64,000 bases of DNA from NCBI RefSeq assembly GCF_000006405.1, contig NW_003208655.1:372001-436000 (forward strand), read 5' to 3'. Both the position numbers and the translations under genes were made by a program. Under the pieces are notes generated by a model that was given only the letters and a program-made list of their open reading frames with translations, did no database searches and was not told the DNA's origin. The DNA is from Perkinsus marinus ATCC 50983 (Eukaryota; Perkinsozoa; Perkinsida; Perkinsidae). Positions 45,525-54,773 of this stretch are shown in pieces (position 1 is the stretch's first letter; each line of letters begins with the position of its first letter).

Positions 45525-48500
45525 TTAAATACCAGCAATAGTAACTCGTCTCTTTTCGTTCTTCTGTTGTCTACCCCTACCAGGTCGTTGGTCTATAGCA
45601 GCGTTCTCTGACGAGGAAGACCTGCCAACTTTGGGCACTGCTAACAAGCCTCTTTCCGAGTCCTCATCGTCGTCATCTGACTCAGCCGAGTGGGTTATTG
45701 TCGGAGCCACTGTAGAGCAGTAGTACGTGTTACCTTGAGATAACATAAAGTTTATGTTTATGTCATAAACGCTACAAGACAGTAGTGAACCTTACTGCTG
45801 TAGTCTCGCAAACGACTATGTTCTCTCTCTCTGTCGACAAAGTAGGTGACCATCATTCCTTTCCCTTTGATTTCCATCAACCCACGACAAGTAAGATCGA
45901 ACGAGCCTCTCAACTCTCGTGCAGTTTCTGCTGTACAATGTACTCTCATCTCCTCACCATGGGATTCCATCCTGAGCGAAACTCTCCCAATAAAGAGCCC
46001 AGATGTTTCTCACCTTGAGGCAGTATTCACACAATCTCCCCAAACATCATAGATGAACTTCTTACGGCCAATCACACCAGCAACACAGTGACCACTATGC
46101 ATACCAACTCGGATCCTCAAGGGCTTCCCCAAATGATCCACCAAACCACAATCATCAACTATGCCTGGGTCTTCCAACACCTACAAAAAAGACAACCGTC
46201 AAGGCAGCCCCCGTGACGACAAGGCTCACTTCTATCATCCGGAGGCCCATCCTAGCAGCCGCTTGAGCATGCATAGGATTAGGGTTAGGGAGACCCGCCG
46301 CCGCCATATACGCATCTCCAATCGTTTTGATCTTCTCCAACCCACAGTCTTCGGCCATGTCATCAAAGAGTGTAAAGAGCTCATTCAAGAGCTGTACCAA
46401 CTCCTCAGGGGTGATGTGCGAACCAATAGTAGTAAAACCAACAACGTCAGAGAACAATATCGATACAGACGAATACGCTTCAGCAAAACCAACAGTCATT
46501 TGATAGTTCAACCGCTGCGACGAAGTAATTGCAGATCCCCTGTCATAATCACGCTGCGCGAGCTGCTCTTCTTGTCGTAGCAAATCGTCCTGGTTTTCTT
46601 TCAACTGCCGAATGATCGACCCCGGCAACACATTAGAGAGCAATCGTTCAGATCGATCGGACTCCGTGGCCAAGGTGAGTGAGAGAACATAGTCCTTACG
46701 GCAGAGGGACTCGTACATATACTGCACTGTGGCTATGAGAGCCACCGAACCGACAAACAATAACAAGTCCGGCGCGGGCGAGTCGAAGAGAACAGTGTTG
46801 ATCGCAGGACTCTCCACAGCTATCCATCGTAGGGATAAAATGCAAATAAAGAAATATATCGCCAGAACGATAACATGGACGAATCTGAAAACAAATAGTA
46901 CAAAGGAGCTTCGCTCCGCTCGAATTATCATAATTCTTCCAACAATAACCTATAACTTCTACTCCAGATGAACAACTAAGTCGAGACTTACCGTAGGTTG
47001 AATATACCCGCTATAGCAGCAACGATAACAGCAAAAGTAAGCGGTTCGTGTATTTTCCATGTATAATAGTCCAGGACCTGTTGACAATGATGATGATGAT
47101 GACGATGCGAAGGGAAGCTTCCTGACTTACCAGAGGCGCGGTATACATCCACACAATTACAGCCGTACCGCAAATTGCACCAAAACCAAGTTGCAACATG
47201 AAGTAGTTCTCGAGGAACCACAGTGACGTGCTGAAGAATACCACTTCCATCTGAGAAAAAGGCGGAGCGATGCAAATCAGAATCCTCAAATCGTATAAAA
47301 CTCACCACTAGTTTTATCAGAGCCGCGAAAATGAGGAGGACCGTCGGTTCCCCTATAAACTGCCTCACAAATGTGATGCTGTAATCTTTATTATTATTCA
47401 GTTCGAAATGCAGCCATACATATAGCATAATACACGCTACCGCGAGGAAGCAGTACCAATACGGGTACTTCCGAGCTCGTATAGCAAAGTCGACCTGAAT
47501 TGGCGAAGGTGTGGTATCATCACACCCTCACCGTCTCACTTGGAACCCCTTCTCTAGTGCTGCATCGTCTGTGTACTCCAACGTAAACCAGTGGGTCGGT
47601 TGTCCAAATGTGCTCCACAAGGACTTCAGCTCGAGATTAGTGTATGGGACCTAGTTATCATCATCACCAGCTCAGCAGTGTTGGAGGAATATATATTCAC
47701 TCTCCTCGGCTGAGCTCAGGAGTTTCCAGAGCTACAATACGAGAATTTACACACGAATCCGCGTAAAAATGTACAAAAACCGACGAAAATTTCCCAAAAT
47801 TTTCCGCATATTTTCCCACTGCTCTTACCTGACTCCACCTATCAGCCGATCCCACAATCTCCCCACCAAGTAAGAATCGGACTCTCCAGGGCAACAGGCG
47901 CTTCACTTTAGCGTAAAAGCCATGAGCTTTCATTCCACCACTGAAAAATACCAACAATAACAACACACGTGAACAACTTGCTATCTTGCATTTCCTCAAC
48001 GCTTTCACTAATCCGATCCTCAAGAAATGATGATGTGTTTTTATATTCACCCTCACCGTCGTTGCCGAGCATGCCTAGCTTCCTGAATAATTCTGCGACA
48101 CTTTTGTTTGATATTGCCAATTGACGGTACGCGGGATAAGGTCCTTCTCGCAGGTGCATCCTGAGCAGTTTGTAGCAGTGTTAAGGAGTAGGAATATATG
48201 TTCGCTTTCCTCAGCTGCTGAGTTTAGGCGTTTCCTCACTGCATATAGGAGCTCATATACGAACTACAGTTGCAGTGTACAGAAACTCACGAAAATTTTC
48301 CAAAATTTCCTCGAAGTTTTCATATTGTCGCCTACACATGTCGTTGACCATAAGCATATTTTTCCAAACTGGTACAGAAACCAATGAAAATTCCCCGAAA
48401 TTTCCACATTTTCACGAAACTCAATTTTCCACGTATTTTCCTAGGAACACATTCTTCGAACAGTTTCCCATGTGAATGCCATCATCATATTATGAACATC

Positions 48501-49465
48501 TTTTCCCCATTGTTATCAAACTCTGGGGAAGCTACCTTGTTCCCATAACTCTACTCACCTTCCCACCCATCTGTTGAATTACTGACTCGGAAATCCCCGT
48601 ACCTGTTATACGATATAATGGAGTTTCACCACCCTAGTGATATGAAAAACACATTTCACGACTACTACAGCACACTGCGAATATCGCGTTTTTCACCAAG
48701 TTTTACTCCACTTCACGTAAAACGGGTGAAACTCGAATATCGCGTTTACAATGTAACAATGGCTATGAACATGTGTTGTGATGAAAGCACCCGTTTGAGA
48801 CTGTGATGATAGCGACAACTTGTTCACTATAATAACACCCATTCGCATATCAGATCGTCGCGTACTGTAAACTAGCACCAACACTTCTTCCCTCCCACCT
48901 TTCCTCGCCGCCAACGCGTCGTCCAACAAAGCAGTAGTAGTATTAACTTCCTCTTCATCAGCATCAACGTCATTCGCCTCCTCTGCAAGTGGCAAACATG
49001 TATACCTAAACTGGCGAATTTCGTGGCGCGCGGTCAGCGATGATGAGAAGGGAGAACTGACCATAAAACTGCTAAGAATTCCGTAAGGGTGTTCTCGAAA
49101 ATGTGCTCATCAATGCAGATAGGCTTGACCAGCTGTGGAGGTGCTGGAGATCTCCCGGAGTCTGCCGCTTCAGAGAAAGATCCAACCTGAAATTGTGGTA
49201 TGAGTGCCGAAATATACGTTCGCTTTCAAAAATTATACAAATTTACACGCATAACGGTAAAAATGTACAGAAATCAACGAAAATTTCTCAAAATTTCCCT
49301 ATAATTTTCATATTTTCACCAACAAACGCAGTTGACCATATGCCCACCTCCCCATCATCATCATCATCCATGTTGCTGCTATGTGGCCGCGACAAAATAC
49401 GACCGTCATGAACCCGCACCTCCTCCATCTACAGAGAGTAATGCCGACACGAAGTGATCGGAGTG

Positions 49466-49510
<45 letters not shown>

Positions 49511-50466
49511 CCACACGATACATCCTGTCCACTAATAAATAGTGTATTTTCTCGAGATCTCCATCATAGCACAAATCGAGCAAATCATCAACAGTATCAT
49601 TCACACTGAAAACTTTCAAACAAATGTCTTGCAGGTCCGAACTCATCGCTCGCCGTCGTTGTTGAAGAACTTGGCGTAATACTTCCTCTCCACTTCTCGT
49701 CCCTGAAAACGACCGTACATGAGCAACAATTATGTAATACTCACCTAGTGCTGGTGATGACCCCATACGACTGGGTAATATCGGCAGATTGCGGCTGACT
49801 ACGTCCGTGGGATGTGCCGAACGACTCTACCATAACAACAATAATCAATCATGCATATGATAAACCACGTATGTTGGTGACATTATGGGAATTTTGATAA
49901 AATTTTAGCAAATTCTCAGCGATAGTTGCGATTTCCTAACCGAACTCGTATATAAACTCTTCTAATTAGCCAGGAAACTCCTGAGCTCAGCCGAGGAAAC
50001 CGAGCGTATATTCCTCCAACACAAACAACAACTCGTCTCCGCTCAGGTCCACGCTGCTTACCGATTCCTCTCGACTACTGCTGCCTCTGGCACTAGCCGA
50101 GCTACGACGAGTCGAAACGTGACCAGCTTCACCTGAGAGACATCTATACATGAATGATGCACATCGTGCAACACTTCGCTCCGCTGTGCTATAAACGGAA
50201 ACGTGAAATGCTAGTGATTTTATGACGTGGCTTTTTCTCACGTGCTGAGATCAATACGTACCGACTTCGCAGGACACGAGGCGAATGTAGATAGAGTGAT
50301 AAGACTCACTTGGTGAGCCTCCTGGTGCCGCAGGACTAGACGATCTTCTTAACCGAGAAGGATCAGTAGTTAGCAATGATGATGATGCTCCTGATGATGG
50401 GGGTGGAGGGGTTAGGGAAGTTGTTTGTGTGGATGATTTCCGTCTTGTCTCCATTTCAGACGACAT
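45525..50466 (-). CDS. Transmembrane class III adenylate cyclase
   Basis: The catalytic domain spans two exons (about 46490-46240, then 46180-45830). It has [11 protein letters not shown] with a metal-binding Asp, [50 protein letters not shown] and a METHionine-starting [11 protein letters not shown], ending [15 protein letters not shown]. Lys in KIKTIGDAY and Asp in YDVWGD are the residues that select ATP; guanylate cyclases carry Glu and usually Cys there. Asn and Arg of NTASR are present. Upstream are membrane helices ([53 protein letters not shown] and others), preceded by [17 protein letters not shown], a segment common before the helices of protist cyclases. The N-terminus from ATG 50466 is Ser/Pro-rich. 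The tail is acidic, then basic, ending RRVTIAGI. The product cAMP would act at the membrane or cilium. The link to the 48-50 kb exons is less certain. Confidence 0.75.
47679..47823 (-). repeat. ~170-bp dispersed repeat R2
   Basis: It has TGTTGGAGGAATATATATTC, CTCGGCTGAGCTCAGGAG, GTACAAAAACCGACGAAAAT and a T-rich end. It lies in a cyclase intron. Confidence 0.7.
48175..48370 (-). repeat. ~170-bp dispersed repeat R2
   Basis: It has GGAATATATGTTCGCTTTCC, TCAGCTGCTGAG, GTACAGAAACTCACGAAAAT, ATATTGTCGCCTACACATGT and GTTGACCATAAGCATA. It lies in a cyclase intron. Confidence 0.75.
48619..48734 (+). repeat. MITE family M1, complete copy
   Basis: It begins TGGAGTTTCACCACCCTAGT and ends CGTAAAACGGGTGAAACTC. 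The 11-bp terminal inverted repeats flank an interior with GAATATCGCGTTTTTCACC. It lies in a cyclase intron. Confidence 0.85.
49016..49035 (+). repeat. Intron core motif A (cyclase intron)
   Basis: AATTTCGTGGCGCGCGGTCA lies, in gene sense, as TGACCGCGCGCCACGAAATT directly before CGCCAG, the acceptor of an exon starting [12 protein letters not shown]. The intron from GTCAGTTCTCC is about 50 nt. Confidence 0.65.
49203..49350 (-). repeat. ~170-bp dispersed repeat R2, diverged
   Basis: It has ATATACGTTCGCTTTC, GTACAGAAATCAACGAAAAT, CATATTTTCACCAACAAACG and GTTGACCATATGCCCA. The CTCAGCTGAG block is missing. Confidence 0.65.
49467..49510. repeat. (CTA)n microsatellite
   Basis: About 14 uninterrupted CTA/TAC units. 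Read on the minus strand this gives the Ser run seen in a chance frame. Confidence 0.9.
49852..50025 (+). repeat. ~170-bp dispersed repeat R2
   Basis: It has TGCATATGATAAACCACGTA, TGTTGGTGACATTATGG, CTGAGCTCAGCCGAGGAAAC and GTATATTCCTCCAACAC. It is inverted relative to its neighbours. Confidence 0.7.
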
Positions 50467-50534
50467 AGTAACTATCAACAACATGCTGTCCTTGCAACGC
50501 AATAGACGCTGAATAACAGCAGATAAAAAGGCGG

Positions 50535-53095
50535 TCAGAAAAATATCCACTTTTTATGTTGTTTCTTATTCACGCCTCTCGCCAGCCTCAACATCTCTTC
50601 AGATTGTTCACTCATCTCAGCCGACTTCGCCTGAATACCCGCGAGCTTCTCCTGGTTGTTTGCGATCTGCGCCCGCGCACGCCCAAGAATATCTTTCGTA
50701 TCTTTCGCCGTTGATCCCACTGAAGTACTATCCTCCATCGAAACTCTCATCGAAACACCATTTTCAGAAGCTGCCTTCGCCCCCATCAGTTTATCCCTAA
50801 TGTGGCCGAAGGTACTGCTAGCAGTAGCGACCGCCCTACTAGCCGCTCTCTGACTAGCTTCTATCACAGCCCCCTGACGTATCTGCTCCTGCAGCCTCGA
50901 AGTGACCTCCATGGTGGACTCCAACACTTCTAATCGAGAGTGATACGCTCGCTGAGCTAGCACGACTTCAGCTTCATCATCCCTCGCCTCGTCAATAGTG
51001 AAAATCGAGATACTGACCCTAGACATTTGACTGTAAAACCGCAAGATTCGTCCACCAGTGGTAACCCAAACGAATATAGGATCCTCATCGGGTATTCCTC
51101 GACCAACAACCACACCATCTTCACATCGTATCAGTTCAACTACACCCTCCTCATTGGCAACTACTAAACATCGACCGAAACCCGTCCCAGCGTCCTCGAC
51201 AATTCGAGCCGCCACTATATCGCCTCCCTCACACGCCAAAACTGTCCACTTCTGCGATTCCACCAACCCAAAGCGGCGAACCGTTATCCCAGGGAATTGC
51301 GCAACGAGACCATCTACAGTAGCCAGGTCCACTTTAGGAGCCGCATTTGCAATGAGCAAACGTTGGTCGACTTGGACACGCCGACCGCTATCGGTCGTTA
51401 TGATGAGGTAGTTGCCGATCGCTTGAAGGGCATGAATGAGCTCGTCGGAGTCGTAGACCTTAGATTTCGTGGCGAGTGACAAAACCGAGCCATCATAATA
51501 GCCCGCGTAGATGGTACCAACGCTGAGATCAGAACAAAGGGCGGTGATAGGCTTATCGGAGGGTAAAGTGAAAAGGATGGAGACCTGTCGAGCTGAGTAG
51601 ATGTAACAACGCAGTCCATGCTGACCGCCACATAGGATCACTCCTTCCCATCTGCCGAGGTCCCAGGTTCGAATCTCAGTGGCGGCATCTTTACACAACT
51701 TCTTCAACACTTTCTCTGTTGCCACTCCCTTAGGCAACTCACACACCACACTTCGGCTCGTTGACCTCCAAGGACGCATCGAGAGCTCCCGAACGAACCC
51801 GAAAACTTCCAGCTGTCCGGTTTTGGCTTCCATCAACGTGATCAACTTTTCGCTCGCCCTGTCAAATTGCGCAGCAACAACTTCATAAGGTTCAGATGAG
51901 GTCCGATTGGCAGCTTCTGAATCGGTTGACCGGGCAATTTTCAGGATACCTACAAGTGGTAGCAATCACATCAACAACTACTTCTTCGCCCGACCGGTAG
52001 CCGCATCGAAGTGGAACTCGCCGAGTGAGGTCGCCACCGATATGATACCATCCCTCCGGAACATTATATCAAAAACGGTTTCGGCTTCTCGAGGGAAATC
52101 GATAGAAGTGCCATTAGGCATTTCCATCCACAACTGAGCAGCCGCAGATGGAGCAATAGCAAGCGAGGATTCGAACCTACGTCGTTCTCTGGATTCACCC
52201 AAACTGTCAGCCACGCGTTTGGTTGGAATTCGCAAGCAGCAATACAGCTAGCGCCGTGAAGGGCAGCGTTAATGCCGGCCTTTTGGTCAGTCAACCATCC
52301 TCTACTTGACGGGGAGTAGAATCGAACCGGGGACCTTTCGCATGATGAACCGACCATAATCCTACTAGATCACATCTTACTTTTCATTGCCGATCATCCA
52401 TATTGATCCCTCCTTATTAGAGGCTAAGACCGTGACCATGCCAGCACCCCCACTAGCATTATCCAAAACTAGAGTAGTCAGATAAGGCCGACCAGCGTCA
52501 CTCGCATCAACTACCTACAAAGGTGAGCAGCGAAATTGAAAAATACCAAACTCAACGAATAAGTTCCATAAGCTTGGCAGTGCGTGCTTGGGGTATAGCC
52601 TCACTCTTATTCAATCAAGATGTGTCTGCACACACGCAGGTCCACCGTGGCATCAACCAAAACGAACGGGAAAGACAACTGACTGATTTCAGAATAAAGC
52701 ACGCTGGAGAATCACTGATTTCCGCTTCGCTTCGCTCAAAATCAGAATCGACTTGATCTGTTTCAGATCATCCAATGAGAGAAAAAGCCACTCAGTTTTC
52801 TCATGTGCATGCGTGCGCAGCACTACTCGTTATATCCATTCAGACTGAAAACATGGCATTTGTATTCTACGCACTTTGACAGCTAAATCAATTTTATGCA
52901 TTAAAAATGACATCTGTGGGTTTCGAACCTGGGTATCCACTCATCGACGAAATTATGCAGCCGAGCAAAGACTCCCTCCTGCTCACTTTAACATTCCCTG
53001 TGGAAGTCCCCACTAGGCACATACCCGTCCTGCCAACCTGAGCCAACTTCACCACAGTCGACGTTTGGGAAATCTCTAAAGCGAACAATCTTCCC

Positions 53096-53150
<55 letters not shown>

Positions 53151-53326
53151 CCAACACCAACACCAACAACAACAACAATAACAACAACAATAACAACAAT
53201 AACAACAACAATAACAACAATAACAACAATAACAACAACAACAACAACAATAACAACAACAATAACAACAATAACAACAATAACAACAATAACAGCAATG
53301 ACAACAATAACAACAATAGCAACAAT

Positions 53327-53380
<54 letters not shown>

Positions 53381-54140
53381 AACAACAATAACAACAATAA
53401 CAGCAATGACAACAATAACAACAATAGCAACAATAACAACAACAACAACAACAACAATAATAATATTAACAATAACAACAGCAACAACATCGCCACACAA
53501 CCCAGATAAACCTACCAACGACTATCGGCTCCGCCAGACCAGTAGAATCTTTCGCGTGCGCAAGATTCCAAACATAAACCACCTAAGCGACCATAGACGG
53601 TACCAAATAGAACGATCGGCTTACGTTAGCGACCGAAGCAATGACAACCCCTCTTCCTTCTAGGGCGAGTACTTCATGAACTTCTCCGGGAAAAGGTTGG
53701 CCCGGCAAAACCTGCATAACAAAAACTGCTTCGCTCCGCCCAAAATGAACGGCAGATCTCCTACAACATCCAGCTGGTCCGTATAAACCTTCAGGCCACC
53801 CCCTCGCAAAGGGAAGGCGACACATCCAAGTTCCCCATCGACTGCTGTACACTGGTAACTGACCAAAATATCGTCACCGCGCCACGAAATTATCAACTCA
53901 CATCCATTTATCGCATATCCCCACTCGAGCAATGGTGACCTCCTCCCTCATACCATCCCTTCCACCCTTTACCATCACATCCACTCCTGTTGAGGCACCC
54001 CCAAGTAAAACTTGAGACCCCTCCTCATCAGACAACACCAACGATGATGACGATGAACTACTCGAACTTCTTCCATCACAGGAAGACGATGACCTGCTTG
54101 AAAAGATACCATCACACATCCTATCATCACTCCAACGCAC
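50535..54140 (-). CDS. Tomosyn/Lgl-family WD40 protein with SNARE-like tail
   Basis: The 5' exon (from about 54140, start uncertain) is Ser-rich and ends VTIARVGICDKW. A 43-nt intron joins it in phase to YQCTAVDGELGCVAFPLRGG. Propeller-like exons follow: LAQVGRTGMCLVGTSTGNV, LTTLVLDNASGGAGMVTVLA, AWLTVW joined to LWMEMPNGTSIDFP, then a 476-residue frame with repeated strand units (ITALCSDLSVGTIYAGYYDG, LIITTDSGRRVQV, CLVVANEEGVVELI). Its last ~60 residues (DILGRARAQIANNQEKLAGI...MSEQSEEMLRLARG) align with the R-SNARE-like coiled coil of tomosyn. Lys is at the central zero-layer position instead of Arg. Tomosyn/Sro7 proteins bind Q-SNAREs and regulate exocytosis. Stop TGA is at 50537-50535, 69 bp upstream of the cyclase ATG. 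The alternative is a generic WD40 protein with a coiled coil. Confidence 0.6.
51652..51696 (+). repeat. Candidate 45-nt stop-free intron carrying an antisense tRNA-like B box
   Basis: On the gene (minus) strand it reads GTGTAAAGATGCC, then GATTCGAACCTGGGACCTC and GGCAG. Its length is a multiple of three with no stop, so the long frame reads through it. Splicing gives KKL joined to WEGVILCGGQHGL. Whether it is intron or coding cannot be settled here. Confidence 0.4.
52134..52198 (-). repeat. 65-nt tomosyn intron with tRNA-like B box
   Basis: Splicing GTGAATCCAGAG...GCTGCTCAG joins WLTVW to LWMEMPNG in phase 0. Inside is GTAGGTTCGAATCCTCGC, a perfect B-box sequence. Confidence 0.6.
52302..52380 (-). 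repeat. 79-nt tomosyn intron that is nearly tRNA-shaped
   Basis: The intron runs GTAAGATGTG to CAAGTAG. It has an A-box-like TGATCTAGTAGG, an anticodon-like loop ATCATGC (T33 then CAT) and a B box CCGGTTCGATTC at canonical spacing. The acceptor stem does not pair. It looks like a decayed initiator or elongator Met tRNA copy acting as an intron. Confidence 0.6.
52905..52986 (-). repeat. 5' part of a tomosyn intron with tRNA-like B box
   Basis: The intron begins GTGAGCAGGAGGG just after the GNVK codons. It contains ATAATTTCGTCGATGAG and then CCCAGGTTCGAAACCCACAG. The first word resembles motif A, and the second is a B box. Confidence 0.5.
53098..53485. repeat. (AAC)n-rich trinucleotide array in a tomosyn intron
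   Basis: About 385 bp of AAC/AAT/ACC units with internally duplicated sub-blocks (an AACAGCAATGACAACAATAA word recurs near 53292 and 53399). Poly-Leu, poly-Val and poly-Thr frames across it are artefacts. On the gene strand it is a TTG tract ending close to the acceptor of the next exon. Confidence 0.9.
53859..53901 (-). repeat. 43-nt tomosyn intron built around core motif A
   Basis: The gene strand starts with a perfect donor GTGAGT, then TGATAATTTCGTGGCGCGGT, GACGATATTTTG and GTCAG. Its removal joins two coding segments in phase. Confidence 0.75.
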
Positions 54141-54210
54141 CGCGAAGATTCCGCTACCGCTTCTACTGCAGCTCCTCCCGAGCCGGGGACTTTCCTAAAA
54201 GATACCACAA

Positions 54211-54336
54211 TGGAGTTTCACCCTAGTGATATGAAAAAACACCAGCGAAAAACATATTTCCCGACTACTACATACTGTGAATATCGCGTTTTTCACCGAG
54301 TTTTACGCCACTTCACGAAAAACGGGTGAAACTCCA
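54211..54336 (+). repeat. MITE family M1
   Basis: TGGAGTTTCACCCTAGTGAT to ACGGGTGAAACTCCA, with the interior GAATATCGCGTTTTTCACCG. Both terminal repeats are present. Confidence 0.85.
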
Positions 54337-54773
54337 ACGATTAAATCTATCAAGAAAATTTTCATCTCACCTGGCGAACAACGAGTCGATCCCCTTAGTG
54401 TCAACAGTCGGGACCGCAGGACGTTCATCAGCGGTCCGCCGTTTCCTCGCATCAGTAGATGATGCTGCTTTCTTTTTAGCCTTTCGGAAATCCGAAATTA
54501 AATCCATTCAAAACTGTGTCAAGCTACAGAGCGCCCCAAAAAAAATATCAAAAAAATCGCGAAAAATACCAAAAAAGCGTCAACTCAGAAAAAAAAATCG
54601 TGAAAAAAATCCAAATTTTCCCATCTGAGAAAAAATAACTGGGACCACGCCAAAACCAATAATTTTTCCACCAAGTTTTCCCAAAATTTCCGAAATTTCC
54701 CGATCAAACCAATTGAAAAACTCCATAGAAAACACACCCAAGCCCCTCGAAACAGTAAAAATGTATATTTTCA

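Noticed and set aside
46270-46290. Telomere-like GGATTAGGGTTAGGG
   Set aside because: Only about two units, inside the cyclase gene on the coding antisense strand; too short for an interstitial telomere.
52302-52380. Functional tRNA gene
   Set aside because: A and B boxes are present, but acceptor and T stems do not pair and the segment is bounded by GT...AG inside a coding gene. I call it tRNA-like only. The same applies at 8691, 22051, 29840 and 60955.
52894-53518. 200- and 176-residue poly-Leu and poly-Val proteins on the minus strand
   Set aside because: They are translations of the AAC/TTG trinucleotide array in different frames.
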